Positions 25,707 to 35,735 are shown, numbered from the stretch's first letter. The stretch: DNA of 64,000 nucleotides from Nitrospinaceae bacterium (GCA_029261395.1 JAJDBJ010000047.1:1-64000); one strand, 5' to 3'. The notes: generated by a model not told the origin, from the letters alone. Numbers and translations are program-made.

Positions 25707-28124
25707 TTAGTTCAAGTGAGAGACGGAGGGACGGCGGCGTGTGGTACTCGTTTTGCGCGGCTTTGCGGTTTTTGAGGCGGCCTTCTTCGTTTTCTTGAGA
25801 CTGAACTTCTTCTTGAAACTGTGTTCGATCACTTCGTCCATCGATTCCACTGCAATGAAATTAATTTTCTTGCGAACATTTTCCGGAATTTCCGGCACAT
25901 CTTTTTCGTTGTCTTTCGGGATGATGATGTTTGTAATCTTCACGCGGTGCGCCGCCAGGGCTTTCTCCTTGAGTCCACCGATGGGCAGAACCTTGCCGGT
26001 CAGGGTCACTTCTCCCGTCATGGTGATATCCCGGCGGACCGGATTGCCTGTCAACGCGGAGATGATTGCGACGGCAATGGTGATGCCTGCCGAAGGTCCA
26101 TCTTTTGGGATAGCGCCTTCTGGAATGTGCATGTGAAGATCCACTTTCTGATAAAAGTTTTTGGGCAGGCCCAACTCCGCTGACCGCTGACGCACATAAC
26201 TGAGTGCGGCCTGGGCTGACTCTTTCATGACCTCACCCAGTTTCCCGGTCAATGAAACCTTGCCGGTACCGGGAGTGGTGATGACTTCGATGTTGAGCAG
26301 TTCACCGCCGAACTCGGTCCATGCCAATCCCGTGGCGACACCGACTTCCGATTCTTTCCGCTCCACGTCTTTCGAAAACTTGACGACACCCAGGAATTTA
26401 TTCAACACGGCGGGCTTTAAGTCGACGGATGTCTTCTTGCCCTTCTCAACCACCAGCGTTGCGGCTTTACGGCAGAGCGTACCGATTTCGCGTTCGAGAC
26501 TGCGCACCCCGGCCTCCCGCGTGTACCCCTGTATGACGGTCTGAAGAACGGTTTTGCCGATCTTCAGGTTGCGGGTGGTCAAGCCGTGTTCTTTTAATTT
26601 TTTGGGCACCAGAAATTTAGTGGCGATGGACAGCTTTTCTTCCTCGGTGTAACCGGCCAGGCGAATGACTTCCATGCGATCCTGCAGGGGCTGTGGGATG
26701 GTGTGCAGGACATTGGCGGTGCAAATGAACAACACCTGAGACAGATCGTAATCGACTTCGAGAAAATGATCATTGAAGGTGCTGTTCTGTTCCGGGTCGA
26801 GCACTTCCAGCAATGCTGAAGAAGGGTCGCCGCGGAAGTCCATGCTCATCTTGTCCACTTCATCGAGCAGGAACACCGGGTTGAGCGTTCCGGCTTTCTT
26901 CATTCCCTGGATAATTTTTCCAGGCAGAGCGCCGATGTAAGTGCGGCGGTGGCCTCTTATCTCCGCTTCATCGCGCACGCCGCCGAGAGAAATGCGGACG
27001 AACTTGCGTCCCGTGGCGCGGGCGACGGATTTCCCCAGGGAAGTTTTCCCCACACCGGGAGGACCCACCAGACACAGAATCGGGCCTTTCATGTTTTTGA
27101 CCAACTTCATCACGGCCAAATGCTCGACGATGCGTTCTTTGACTTTTTCCAGACCGTAGTGGTCGTCATCCAGAATTTTCATCGCCTTCTTCAAGTCGAT
27201 CTTGTCGGAACCGGCGCCTGCCTTCCAGGGCAAGTCGACCAACCAGTCGATGTAATTGCGAACAACCGTTGCTTCCGCAGACATGGGTTGCATGCCTTCG
27301 AGACGCCGCAATTCCTTTTCTGCCTTTTCGTTGACCTCTTTCGGCATCTTGGCTTTTTTAATTTTCGCCACCAACTCGTCGAGATCGGATTTGAACTCGT
27401 CGCGTTTGCCCAGCTCTTTCTGGATCGCCTTCATCTGTTCATTGAGATAAAATTCTTTCTGACTGCGCTCCATCTGCTTGCGCACGCGGCCATGCACCCG
27501 CTTTTCAATCTTGAGAATTTCCATTTCCGATTTCAGGCTGGTGATGATTTTATTCAGGCGGTCTTCGGGACTGAACGTATCCAGCATGTCCTGCTTTTCG
27601 TTGATTTGAAAAACCATGTAGGACGCAATGGTGTCGGCAAAGCGATTCGGCTCGGTGATATTCGAGATGGCGGTGATGGATTCGAGAGGAATTTTCTGGT
27701 TGAGCTTGGCGTACTGCTCGAACTGGCCTTCGATACTGCGCATCAGGGCCTTGAGTTCCGGCGTGACCTGAACGTTTTCATCAATGCGGGCGACTTCCAC
27801 TTCATAAAAATCGGAAGTATCCTCGAACCCGATGATGCGCCCTCTCTGCATGCCTTCGACCAGCACCTTCATGGTGCCATCGGTGAGCTTCAGGATTTGC
27901 AAAATATTTGCGAAGGTTCCCGTTTCGTAAATGTCGCCGGGTTTGGGATCGTTAGTGTTGGCATGGCGCTGGGCGGACAGGAAAACGCTTTTCTGTTCCG
28001 CCATGGCTTTTTCCAGCGCGCGGACGGATTTCTCCCTTCCTACAAACAAAGGAATGACCATGAAAGGGAATACCACGATATCCCGAAGCGGGACGAGAGG
28101 AAGCACCAGACGTTCTGCGCTCAT
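25707..28124 (-). CDS. lon: ATP-dependent protease La
   Basis: Hexameric AAA+ serine protease that degrades misfolded and regulatory proteins. The 805 residues show the N-terminal substrate domain (LVLPLVPLRDIVVFPFMVIP), Walker A GPPGVGKTSLGKS near residue 360, Walker B VFLLDEVDKM, and the proteolytic core PKDGPSAGITIA with the catalytic Ser, plus the Lys in GEVTLTGKVLPIGGLKEK. The last 30 residues are Lys/Arg/Thr-rich, an unremarkable tail. The start lies two bases after the clpX stop, so lon is the third gene of a clpP-clpX-lon run. Confidence 0.97.
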   Translation of the reverse strand: MSAERLVLPLVPLRDIVVFPFMVIPLFVGREKSVRALEKAMAEQKSVFLSAQRHANTNDPKPGDIYETGTFANILQILKLTDGTMKVLVEGMQRGRIIGFEDTSDFYEVEVARIDENVQVTPELKALMRSIEGQFEQYAKLNQKIPLESITAISNITEPNRFADTIASYMVFQINEKQDMLDTFSPEDRLNKIITSLKSEMEILKIEKRVHGRVRKQMERSQKEFYLNEQMKAIQKELGKRDEFKSDLDELVAKIKKAKMPKEVNEKAEKELRRLEGMQPMSAEATVVRNYIDWLVDLPWKAGAGSDKIDLKKAMKILDDDHYGLEKVKERIVEHLAVMKLVKNMKGPILCLVGPPGVGKTSLGKSVARATGRKFVRISLGGVRDEAEIRGHRRTYIGALPGKIIQGMKKAGTLNPVFLLDEVDKMSMDFRGDPSSALLEVLDPEQNSTFNDHFLEVDYDLSQVLFICTANVLHTIPQPLQDRMEVIRLAGYTEEEKLSIATKFLVPKKLKEHGLTTRNLKIGKTVLQTVIQGYTREAGVRSLEREIGTLCRKAATLVVEKGKKTSVDLKPAVLNKFLGVVKFSKDVERKESEVGVATGLAWTEFGGELLNIEVITTPGTGKVSLTGKLGEVMKESAQAALSYVRQRSAELGLPKNFYQKVDLHMHIPEGAIPKDGPSAGITIAVAIISALTGNPVRRDITMTGEVTLTGKVLPIGGLKEKALAAHRVKITNIIIPKDNEKDVPEIPENVRKKINFIAVESMDEVIEHSFKKKFSLKKTKKAASKTAKPRKTSTTRRRPSVSHLN

Positions 28125-28126
28125 GG

Positions 28127-29374
28127 TCAGCTCGCCTGTTGCTGGTTAGCGTATACCAAAAGCGGCTGTTCTTTCTTGCTGATGACTTCTTCGTTGATGA
28201 CGACTTCCTCGACATCTTCACTTGAAGGCAGGTCGTACATGATATCCAGCATGATATCTTCAAGAATGGACCTGAGACCCCGCGCTCCGGTTTTGCGCAG
28301 GAAGGCCTTTTCGGCAACCGCTTTGACGGCGCCGTCGGTGAATTTCAGTTTCACATTTTCAAACTCGAACAACTTCTTGTATTGCTTGACGAGTGCGTTC
28401 TTCGGTTCCGTCAACACTTTCACCAGTCCCTCCACGCTGAGCTCGCTCAAGGTGGCGGTAATGGAAAGGCGTCCGACAAATTCCGGGATGAGTCCGTATT
28501 TGAGCAGATCTTCCGGCTCCACCTGTGTCAGAACTTCAGATATATCCTTGGATTCCTTGGTAACCAGCTCCTGACCAAACCCGAGCATCTTTTTGCCGAT
28601 GCGATTACGGATGATTTTGTCGAGGCCAACGAAAGCACCGCCACAAATGAACAGGATGTTGGTGGTATTGACCTGCAGGAACTCCTGATGCGGGTGTTTG
28701 CGGCCACCTTGCGGAGGCACACTCGCTTGGGTGCCTTCGATGATTTTCAGCAAGGCTTGTTGCACACCCTCGCCAGACACATCGCGGGTGATCGACGGGT
28801 TTTCGGATTTTCTGCTGATCTTGTCGACTTCGTCGATATAGATAATGCCGCGCTCGGCCTTTTCCACATCGTAATCCGCCGCCTGTAACAGTTTGAGAAT
28901 GATGTTTTCAACATCCTCACCCACATAACCGGCTTCGGTCAGTGTGGTGGCATCAACGATGGTGAACGGCACGTCGAGAATTTTGGCCAGGGTTTGAGCC
29001 ATCAACGTTTTTCCGGAACCCGTGGGGCCGATCAACAGCACGTTACTTTTCTGCAGTTCAACATCATCCAGATCCACATTGGAATCGATGCGCTTGAAAT
29101 GGTTATGCACGGCAACGGACAAAATCTTTTTGCACCGTTCCTGGCTGATGATGTACTGATCGAGATGCTTGAAAATTTCCTTGGGTTTGAGCAGATGCTT
29201 GAAGTCTTCGCTCTTTTCCTGAGCCCACTCCTCCACCATGATCTCATTACACAGTTCGATACACTCGTCACAGATGTAGACCGTGGGTCCCGCGATCAGT
29301 TTTTTAACTTCCTCCTGGCTTTTGCCACAGAAGGAACAACGGTAATTTCCAGAAGTAGAACTTTTCTTAGCCAT
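28127..29374 (-). CDS. clpX: ATP-dependent Clp protease ATP-binding subunit ClpX
   Basis: AAA+ unfoldase feeding substrates to ClpP. Starting at ATG 29374, with GGAGGA upstream, gives 415 residues. The N-terminal zinc-binding domain has CSFCGKSQ and ICDECIELC; Walker A is [15 protein letters not shown]; Walker B is [11 protein letters not shown]; the pore loop GYVGEDVE and the ClpP-binding loop region near [15 protein letters not shown] are present. A TTG start four codons upstream is not needed. It lies between clpP and lon. Confidence 0.97.
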   Translation of the reverse strand: MAKKSSTSGNYRCSFCGKSQEEVKKLIAGPTVYICDECIELCNEIMVEEWAQEKSEDFKHLLKPKEIFKHLDQYIISQERCKKILSVAVHNHFKRIDSNVDLDDVELQKSNVLLIGPTGSGKTLMAQTLAKILDVPFTIVDATTLTEAGYVGEDVENIILKLLQAADYDVEKAERGIIYIDEVDKISRKSENPSITRDVSGEGVQQALLKIIEGTQASVPPQGGRKHPHQEFLQVNTTNILFICGGAFVGLDKIIRNRIGKKMLGFGQELVTKESKDISEVLTQVEPEDLLKYGLIPEFVGRLSITATLSELSVEGLVKVLTEPKNALVKQYKKLFEFENVKLKFTDGAVKAVAEKAFLRKTGARGLRSILEDIMLDIMYDLPSSEDVEEVVINEEVISKKEQPLLVYANQQQAS

Positions 29375-29423
29375 GCAGTCCTCCAATTGTGTTGGGATGT
29401 CCCATCCAATCGGTTGATAGGTT

Positions 29424-30083
29424 TTATTTTTTATCTTTCTTGTCTTTGCCTTTATCCTTGAGCGCTTCGACGCGGTTGGTGATCACATTATCGATGAGAC
29501 CGTATTCCTTGGCTTCCTCACCGGTCATGAAATTATCCCGTTCCGTATCCACGCGGACCTTGTCCTTGGGCTGACCGGTATGCTTGGCCATAATGTCATC
29601 CAGCCGCTCCCGAATCAGGGAAATTTCCTTGGCCTGAATCTGGATATCGGTACTTTGACCCTGAAATCCGCCGGACGGTTGATGAATCATGATCCGCGAA
29701 TTGGGCAGGGTATAGCGTTTCCCCTTGGCACCGGCGGTCAGTAACAGGGCACCCATGCTGGCCGCCTGACCCAGACAGATGGTCTGCACATCCGGCTTGA
29801 TGTACTGCATCGTATCATAAATCGCCAGGCCGGAAGAAACGTGTCCGCCGGGGCTGTTGATGTAGAGATAAATATCCTGATCCGGCTCGTCGGACTCCAA
29901 AAACAACAATTGCGCGATGATCAGGTTGGCCATATGGTCTTCCACCTGCGTGCCTATGAAAATAATGCGATCCTTCAGCAGGCGGGAATAAATATCGTAA
30001 GATCGTTCGCCGCGGCTGGTCTGCTCGACCACTATCGGCACCAGTTGGTTCGTTATCGTATTGTAATGCTCGCTACTTGTCAT
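29424..30083 (-). CDS. clpP: ATP-dependent Clp protease proteolytic subunit
   Basis: Tetradecameric serine protease partner of ClpX. The 219 residues contain the catalytic triad: Ser in [20 protein letters not shown], His in [10 protein letters not shown] and Asp in TERDNFM. The N-terminus [20 protein letters not shown] is typical. The C-terminus is a lysine/aspartate-rich tail. It follows tig by 125 bases and precedes clpX, the widespread tig-clpP-clpX order. Confidence 0.97.
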   Translation of the reverse strand: MTSSEHYNTITNQLVPIVVEQTSRGERSYDIYSRLLKDRIIFIGTQVEDHMANLIIAQLLFLESDEPDQDIYLYINSPGGHVSSGLAIYDTMQYIKPDVQTICLGQAASMGALLLTAGAKGKRYTLPNSRIMIHQPSGGFQGQSTDIQIQAKEISLIRERLDDIMAKHTGQPKDKVRVDTERDNFMTGEEAKEYGLIDNVITNRVEALKDKGKDKKDKK

Positions 30084-30208
30084 CTATTTGTTCGCTTTCT
30101 GTAAAGGATGGTTAGATCGGATGAGGCCTGTTCAACAACCCGGCATCATGCACCGGAAACAGGTGATAAGGCATGCCTGACTGACCAGTCATAAATTCGG
30201 TATCTTCA

Positions 30209-31546
30209 TTAATTATTGACTTCTAACTCACTTCTGTCAACCATTTCTTCGGTTACTTTTACCTTATCGATCAACTCGTCCAGCGTTTTCTCGCGTCGCA
30301 TCCGGGAATGCAATCTCAATAGGGCTCCCGACTCGGACCACTCTTTTTTCAGCTTCTTCAGATTGCTTCCCATCATCTGCGCAAAGGTGGTCATCTCCCG
30401 GTTGAGATCCTGCTCGCTGATTTCGGTATTGAAGTCGTCGGACAATTGCCCGATGACCAGTTCCTGCTGAAGAATCTTGATGGCGCCCTCACGGTGCTTC
30501 TTCTCATCTTCAGGAGTGATCGTGTCGACGGTTACGGCCCCTTCCGCCGCAGTGTCCACCGGATTGCCGGTGGGGGCCTGCTTCTCTTTATTCATCATGA
30601 AGGCGATCTGCTCCTTCACCAGCTTTTCCGGGATGTTGATGGGATTGGCCTCGCCCAGCTTCTCTTCCATTTCCTTGCGGGAGGCTTTTTTGGCCTGTGT
30701 ACGCTCGTAAGCCAATAAATCGTCACGGATGCCCTGGCGCATTTCCTCGACATTGTTATAGACCTTTTTCGGGTCGGCGGTCTGGGCAAATTCGTCGTTT
30801 AACTCCGGTAACTCTTTGATTTGAATACCTTTCAGGAGAACCTTGAACTCGACCTCCTTGCCGGCAATTTCCGCGTTGGGGTGGTCTTTGGGCATGGGAA
30901 GCTTGAAGGTGCGCTCGTCATCCAATTTCATGTCGGTGACCTGCTCGTCAAACCCCTCGACCAGATTCTTGGCTCCAATCTGGATAACGTAATCCTTGGC
31001 GGAACCCTCCGCGATGGGCTGTCCATCGACGGTGCACTCGAAATCAATTTTAATGAGGTCATCCTTCTGCGAAGCACGATCCGTCACCTGCGCCGTTGTC
31101 GACTTCTGCTGACGATAAGCATCGACCATTTTGTCGACATCTTCATCGGTGATTTTCGGGATTTTCAGGCTGACTTCCAAATCTTTGTAATCATTGATCT
31201 TTATAGCCGGCAGAACCTCGACGTTGGCCGTCACGGTGATGTCCGTGCCCTCTTCGGCATTGATCTCAACGACTGAGGGATCGCCCATCGCCCGCAATTT
31301 GTTGTCCTGAATGCCCTGAGCGATGCTGTCCGAGACCATCTGCGTCAGTACTTCCTGCTTGACCTCCGGTCCAAAACGCTTCTCCAGCATGGAGGTCGGC
31401 ACCTTGCCGGGGCGGAATCCAGGGACCTTCACCTCGCGGCCCAACTTCTGATAATAGGCATTGAGCTGGGACTTGTAATCACCCAGTGGAATTTCAATCG
31501 TTAGCTTGCGGTTGCAGGCGTCAATCTCCTCGACTTCACATTTCAT
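30209..31546 (-). CDS. tig: Trigger factor, ribosome-bound chaperone
   Basis: Peptidyl-prolyl isomerase chaperone at the ribosome exit tunnel. In 445 residues: N-terminal ribosome-binding domain with the signature VPGFRPGKVPTSMLEKRFG; FKBP-type domain around 155-245 (DDLIKIDFECTVDGQPIAEG, KEVEFKVLLKGI); then the helical C-terminal arms. The C-terminal domain has a somewhat unusual insertion near EKQAPTGNPVDTAAEGAV. It heads the tig-clpP-clpX-lon run and lies directly downstream of tRNA-Leu. Confidence 0.95.
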   Translation of the reverse strand: MKCEVEEIDACNRKLTIEIPLGDYKSQLNAYYQKLGREVKVPGFRPGKVPTSMLEKRFGPEVKQEVLTQMVSDSIAQGIQDNKLRAMGDPSVVEINAEEGTDITVTANVEVLPAIKINDYKDLEVSLKIPKITDEDVDKMVDAYRQQKSTTAQVTDRASQKDDLIKIDFECTVDGQPIAEGSAKDYVIQIGAKNLVEGFDEQVTDMKLDDERTFKLPMPKDHPNAEIAGKEVEFKVLLKGIQIKELPELNDEFAQTADPKKVYNNVEEMRQGIRDDLLAYERTQAKKASRKEMEEKLGEANPINIPEKLVKEQIAFMMNKEKQAPTGNPVDTAAEGAVTVDTITPEDEKKHREGAIKILQQELVIGQLSDDFNTEISEQDLNREMTTFAQMMGSNLKKLKKEWSESGALLRLHSRMRREKTLDELIDKVKVTEEMVDRSELEVNN

Positions 31547-31638
31547 AAGTATCTGTATTTTATAGAGTTAGAGTTCTAATGCGAATAGATGGTTCGAAAC
31601 CCCACGGTTGCCCACTGGTTCCCAAAGACATCACATTA

Positions 31639-31723
31639 TGGTACTGGGGGCGGGACTCGAACCCGCACACCTTGCGGTACTGGTTCCTAAAACCAGCGTG
31701 TATACCAATTCCACCACCCCAGC
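31639..31723 (-). tRNA. tRNA-Leu (UAG), CCA encoded
   Basis: The minus strand folds as a class II tRNA: acceptor GCTGGGG with CCCCAGT (one G-U pair), discriminator A, encoded CCA at 31639-31641. The anticodon stem CTGGT/ACCAG encloses the loop TTTAGGA, so the anticodon is TAG, reading CUA/CUN leucine. The long variable arm (TACCGCAAGGTGT type) and the T-arm GGGTTCGAGTCCC support leucine. Confidence 0.96.
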
Positions 31724-31740
31724 ATTGTCTTGTTTGGTGA

Positions 31741-31746
31741 ATTGTA
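31741..31746 (-). promoter_or_regulatory. Possible -10 box (TACAAT) for tRNA-Leu
   Basis: TACAAT on the minus strand 17 bases before the tRNA 5' end. No good -35 was found at standard spacing. Confidence 0.3.
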
Positions 31747-31844
31747 ACATAGAATTTACGGCAATTTTTCTACTGATGAAAGATTTGAGGAGGTCATCCC
31801 AAGCCTAGTCTTTCATGAGGGTATCCAGCATTTCGGGAATGACT

Positions 31845-32645
31845 TTACTTCTTTCTTGGTTTGATTTTGCGGTCGGCGGGGACAAGGCGGGTGAGCGGCG
31901 GATAATAGCCTTTGGGTACGGTGACGTTGGGATATATGCAGGACTCCTTGCCCAACAACACGGCCGGGGACAGCACGGCGTTGCATCCGACTTCGGCATA
32001 ATCGCCCAGCACTGCACCGAACTTGGAACGCCCGGTGTGGATTTCCTTGCCGTCCACTTCCATCAGGATGCGCGGAAACAGCATGTCCCGTTTGTCCGCA
32101 GGAGAACGGAACTCGAGGTTGGCGAGGCGCGACCCGGCCCCGAGGTTGACGTAACTGCCGATGATACTGTCGCCGATATAATTGAAATGTCCGACCTCGG
32201 TATGGTTCATGAGGATGCTGTTCTTGATTTCGGTGTTGTGGCCGATGACACAATGATCGCCCACCACCACATTGCCGCGCAGGTACGCGCCCTGGCGAAT
32301 CTCGCATCCCCTGCCGATGAGGGCCGGCCCTTTGATGATCGCCGACGGTTCCAACACGGTTCCCTTATCCAGAAAAATGCCTAGCGGTTCCAGAAGCACG
32401 GGCACTTCAATTTCCACCCACTTCTCGACGTAACACGCCGGCTCGTTCAAGCGGGACAAGGTGTCGTTCTTGGCCAGCATCAAGCCATCGAAGGCGGACA
32501 CCTTGCGGACATCCTGCAAACCGGCCACGGCGTCGCCCACGGATTGCTTCAGGGCATCCAGCGGTTGCCAGGGCGTTTCAATGCCTTCAAACCAATGCTT
32601 GTAGGTGAATTCGTCGAGATGGTCGTAAAAGCTTTTCAGGTCCAT
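31845..32645 (-). CDS. Left-handed beta-helix (hexapeptide) sugar-nucleotide-type acyl/uridylyl transferase-like protein
   Basis: A 266-residue protein. The N-terminal 80 residues have no known motif. From about residue 90 (GTVLEPSAIIKGPALIGRGC) the hexapeptide rhythm of a left-handed beta-helix runs on through VIGHNTEIKNSILMNHTEV and NYIGDSIIGSYVNLGAGSRL, as in the GlmU C-terminal domain; HTGRSKFGAVLGDYAEVGCN follows. There is no N-terminal nucleotidyltransferase domain. It may acetylate an amino sugar or another substrate. It lies 39 bases downstream of the phosphohexomutase gene, which suggests joint sugar-phosphate work. Confidence 0.78.
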   Translation of the reverse strand: MDLKSFYDHLDEFTYKHWFEGIETPWQPLDALKQSVGDAVAGLQDVRKVSAFDGLMLAKNDTLSRLNEPACYVEKWVEIEVPVLLEPLGIFLDKGTVLEPSAIIKGPALIGRGCEIRQGAYLRGNVVVGDHCVIGHNTEIKNSILMNHTEVGHFNYIGDSIIGSYVNLGAGSRLANLEFRSPADKRDMLFPRILMEVDGKEIHTGRSKFGAVLGDYAEVGCNAVLSPAVLLGKESCIYPNVTVPKGYYPPLTRLVPADRKIKPRKK

Positions 32646-32684
32646 TGCACAATGTCCGGAATACAGTTTTCAAAATACGCGCCA

Positions 32685-34754
32685 TCACTCCGGCGTACTG
32701 TCAATATACCACGATCCCAGGGGTGTCAGCCGCCAACCCTTTGCGGACGGTTGTACCAGTTTCTGTTTCGCCATTTCCATCAATACCCGCTGGGCCGAAC
32801 CGGCAACCTGGGTCTCCTGCAGAGGCTGGGACGCGATCTGGCTCAACAGGTCCAACTCGATTTTATAATGAGGGTTGTCCTGATTCTTGAGTGCGGCAAA
32901 CAGGATGCGCACCGCCTGCTCGCCGATCGCTTTTAATGCCGACGCATCGCCTTTGGCCCCGCGCAGATTGACGCTGATCTTGTTTTCGGTGCCGGAGTTG
33001 CGGACGAACACCCCGGCCTGACTCCCCTTCGGCGAAGTCAGAGCAATATAGAGCATGTCCTTGTCCTCCCGGAATGGCATCACCCGGCCCCGGTAACCGC
33101 GTTCGCGTCCGGCTTTCAAAATACATTTTCGAACCCGCCGCCAGATGGCGGAGCCGTTACCAAATTTTTCCTGATGGATGTAATAGACATAACGAGTGCC
33201 CTTGAACCCCGGAGCAAACGGTTTCTCCAAATGCGCATAATATTTGGCGACCGGTTTGCCTGCCAGAAGAAACTGGGATGCCGCAAACGTATTGAGCGCG
33301 CTTTTCAACCCGTTGCCGCAAAACACGGGCAGGCCTTCGTCCACCGCCCCTTCTTTCATCCATCCCAGCGTAATATTGTGACCGGTTTCTTCACTGCCCA
33401 CCGCGAAGGGGAAATCCCTGAATTCCCCATCACCGATGCGCGCCTGATCGATTTGCGCCTCCAGTTTCTGTAAGGCCGAAACATTCAACGATTCGGATTG
33501 TTTCAACCGCGCCAGCCTTTTTTTGAGGACCACAGCTTTGGCTCCCCTGAAGCCTTTCAACCGCGTTTCAATAATCAACAAAGCGATGCGCAGGAGCACC
33601 CATTTGTCGCCGACGGGAGACAACTGCGGTTTGAATCCCAAACGCTCCACGGCCCGCGAGGTATTGAGATCGCTTTCGACGGTATTGATATAAACCGCGC
33701 CTTTATATTTTCTGGGATCGCGCTTCATTAGGTATTCCGCCTGCAGGTAGGCTGTTTCGTCGCCACTCAACACCAGCAGACAGTCTTTATCGGGATGATA
33801 GTCCAGCCGGTAAAAACGGTCGCCGTCGGCATCGAACACTGCCCCGCTGAGGCGGAGTTTGCCCGTTCGTAATTTACTTTTATGTTTTCGGCCCAGCTCG
33901 AACAATTTCAGGATGGCCGGGTGTCGTGCAAAGAGACCGGAGCCTTTGACTGTCATGTCGCGGGAGATTATTTTATAACCTTCCAGATCGGCCACGCCGC
34001 TCCGTAGATTGACATCGCCGTTCAGACGGTTGTTCAGTTCGATGACCTTGCCGAATCCGGCTTTCTTAAATACTTCTGCGGCAATGCCGGTGAGCGAACC
34101 GCGTGCCGGGTCCACCACCAGGAGTATGTCCTGAAACGAGACCTCCCGGCTCCAGGAGTTCACCTCGTCCAGCGAAAAGCGCCGAAACAAATCCAGGGCT
34201 TCCTGCCTTTTGTCGATGCGTTTGCCTTTTAAGGGTTTACTGCGGATGGAGTCGAGAGACAACAGGGAGCCGGTTAGAGTGATATCGTTTTCCGGCAGGA
34301 GTTTCATCCCCCGGTAAGCGAGAAAGGTTTTGATTCCGTTCTGGTCCTTCGGATTGTGTGAGGCAGTGACCATAAAAGCGGCTCCAGCCTGCTTGTACAG
34401 CATGACCATCGGCACCAGAGGTGTCGGCACCACTCCCAGCACCAGGGCGTTTATTCCGGCTTTACGGATGCCTCGCACCACCGCCCCGGTGTATTTTCCC
34501 CGGGTATCGCGGGGGTCCCAGCCGACGACACAGGAATCGCCCCGCTTGAGTTGCCGGTCGCGGATCAACGAAATCACATGTGCGTAGACATAGCGCTCCA
34601 TGAACTCTTCGGTCATCACTCCCTGATCCAGAAAAGACTGGAGGGGGGACAGACCCTTGAGTGAAGGATCGGTGGACGGGCGCACTTCCCGACGAATACC
34701 ATCGGTGCCTTGCACACGGAATCGACGCGGGAGTGAAGGTTTTTTGGGAGTCAT
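32685..34754 (-). CDS. Oversized phosphohexomutase (PMM/PGM/GlmM superfamily)
   Basis: A 689-residue member of the alpha-D-phosphohexomutase superfamily, much longer than the usual 440-550. Seen in order: FRVQGTDGIRREV (residues 12-24); the phosphoserine loop VTASHNPKDQNGIK with Ser132; the Mg-binding loop FDADGDRFYRL; the sugar-binding GSEETGHNITLGW, with EE in the usual place; and a C-terminal phosphate loop RNSGTENKISVNLRG. The last 60 residues (LLSQIASQPLQETQVAGSAQ, VLMEMAKQKLVQP) look like a winged-helix-type appendage. The sugar specificity cannot be read off. It is followed by the beta-helix gene. Confidence 0.85.
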   Translation of the reverse strand: MTPKKPSLPRRFRVQGTDGIRREVRPSTDPSLKGLSPLQSFLDQGVMTEEFMERYVYAHVISLIRDRQLKRGDSCVVGWDPRDTRGKYTGAVVRGIRKAGINALVLGVVPTPLVPMVMLYKQAGAAFMVTASHNPKDQNGIKTFLAYRGMKLLPENDITLTGSLLSLDSIRSKPLKGKRIDKRQEALDLFRRFSLDEVNSWSREVSFQDILLVVDPARGSLTGIAAEVFKKAGFGKVIELNNRLNGDVNLRSGVADLEGYKIISRDMTVKGSGLFARHPAILKLFELGRKHKSKLRTGKLRLSGAVFDADGDRFYRLDYHPDKDCLLVLSGDETAYLQAEYLMKRDPRKYKGAVYINTVESDLNTSRAVERLGFKPQLSPVGDKWVLLRIALLIIETRLKGFRGAKAVVLKKRLARLKQSESLNVSALQKLEAQIDQARIGDGEFRDFPFAVGSEETGHNITLGWMKEGAVDEGLPVFCGNGLKSALNTFAASQFLLAGKPVAKYYAHLEKPFAPGFKGTRYVYYIHQEKFGNGSAIWRRVRKCILKAGRERGYRGRVMPFREDKDMLYIALTSPKGSQAGVFVRNSGTENKISVNLRGAKGDASALKAIGEQAVRILFAALKNQDNPHYKIELDLLSQIASQPLQETQVAGSAQRVLMEMAKQKLVQPSAKGWRLTPLGSWYIDSTPE

Positions 34755-34812
34755 GACTTCAAGTGAGCGATCAGGGAAGGATAAAGATCATCAGTTCTGG
34801 GATTGTAACATG

Positions 34813-34846
34813 AAAGGCCCGAACGGATAAACCGCCCGGGCCCTTC
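34813..34846 (-). terminator. GC-rich hairpin with T-rich tail
   Basis: On the minus strand AAGGGCCCG and GGCGG pair with CCG and CGGGCC, closing a loop TTTAT, followed by TTTC. It lies about 100 bases after the stop of the 116-residue gene and before the phosphohexomutase start. Confidence 0.5.
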
Positions 34847-34950
34847 AGACAGGCAATATTCGCCGGCCCTTATACAAGAAGTCACGGTGTGCTCTTCCGG
34901 CAAGGAATGGAATCACTCCTTGTAAAACCTTATGCGAAACGTCTGGTCTC

Positions 34951-35301
34951 TTAGTTTTTACTGAAACCGTACGCTCGAATCAATTGCTTGGAAAGAGGTC
35001 CTTTGGACAAATCCATATCATTATTGCCAGAAGGAACAGCGGAATCTTTCTCCAAAAACATTTCCATCGAATCTTCCGGGGTGTCGTCGTCTTCCGGCAT
35101 ATCCAGTTTTTGAGACTCGTCCAGTAATTTTTCAACCAGCTTTTTGCCGTCCAAAATATAATCATGTTGACAGAGGAAATCCAACATATTCATCTGCTTC
35201 AGAATTTTAAGACAATTACGAACGCTGTTCGAATTGATGATGGCACGATTGATCTCCAACCATAAAAATTCCGCCAGTTCTTTTTTATCGCGCTCTTTCA
35301 T
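34951..35301 (-). CDS. Small acidic-tail protein, member of an unrecognised paralogue pair (A)
   Basis: A 116-residue protein I do not recognise. Residues 1-70 (ELAEFLWLEINRAIINSNSV, then RNCLKILKQMNMLDFLCQHD) share a clear pattern with the protein at 36024-36350: E-W-EINRAII-S-VR-L-LD-LC-HD--LDGK-L--K-LDE. The C-terminal 45 residues are acidic and low-complexity (PEDDDTPEDSMEMFLE). ATG 35301 has GAGGTG six bases upstream, as in the paralogue. Both copies also share upstream sequence. No membrane or signal segment. It may be a small regulatory or adaptor protein. Confidence 0.65.
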   Translation of the reverse strand: MKERDKKELAEFLWLEINRAIINSNSVRNCLKILKQMNMLDFLCQHDYILDGKKLVEKLLDESQKLDMPEDDDTPEDSMEMFLEKDSAVPSGNNDMDLSKGPLSKQLIRAYGFSKN

Positions 35302-35364
35302 TTTCCACACCTCATCTCTTCCCAAATTCCAAGTCTCAAAATATCCGATCTCCTTTTATCAAAG

Positions 35365-35412
35365 TCAGTCTAAACGTTCGATATTACAGCAAAGTTGCCA
35401 TTATGTTACAAA
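35365..35412 (-). promoter_or_regulatory. Upstream motif shared by the small paralogues (A)
   Basis: TCAGT-TA-CGATATT-AAAG-TTATGT-ACAA (plus-strand order) is common to this site and 36405-36453, each 55-65 bases before the start of a paralogue. It may hold promoter or operator elements. Confidence 0.45.
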
Positions 35413-35543
35413 GTTGACACATTTAAGGTAAATGTAATTATTTTAGCAAAAAGAGATTGTTTCAGGCCCTGTTAAAAATAATCTGAATTGAGTGAATTCC
35501 ATCATCATTCCCTGGACGAAACCAGAACAAGCGGAAACTTTCG

Positions 35544-35735
35544 CTAGTGAAACTTCTTCTTCAACAATTCGACGGGACTTTCATATTGGTCGCAGGCGAC
35601 GACGGCCTCTTGCGAGTCCAGCTGGAAACCATTATTCAAAGTCACGTTCCGGCTGAGTATCGGCTCCGCGCCACAACTGCTTCTTTCATGCGTGCAAAAA
35701 TTACACATGTTTAATGTCTGTAATTTTTTTTTCAT
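35544..35735 (-). CDS. Cys-rich mini-protein
   Basis: A 63-residue frame on the same strand between the two paralogues. It has CNFC (residues 11-14), then Cys at about 21 and 48, and the basic ends KKKLQ and LKKKFH. Four cysteines in this size suggest a small zinc or disulphide protein, though the motif NMCNFCTHERSSCG is not a family I know. The start is an ATG with only a weak ribosome site (GGAAGC). Coding status is supported mainly by position and pattern. Confidence 0.45.
   Translation of the reverse strand: MKKKLQTLNMCNFCTHERSSCGAEPILSRNVTLNNGFQLDSQEAVVACDQYESPVELLKKKFH

Noticed and set aside
26949-28574. 541-residue open frame on the plus strand opposite lon and clpX
   Set aside because: It is antisense to two well-supported genes, has no domain and a composition typical of shadow frames (Phe/His/Leu-rich).
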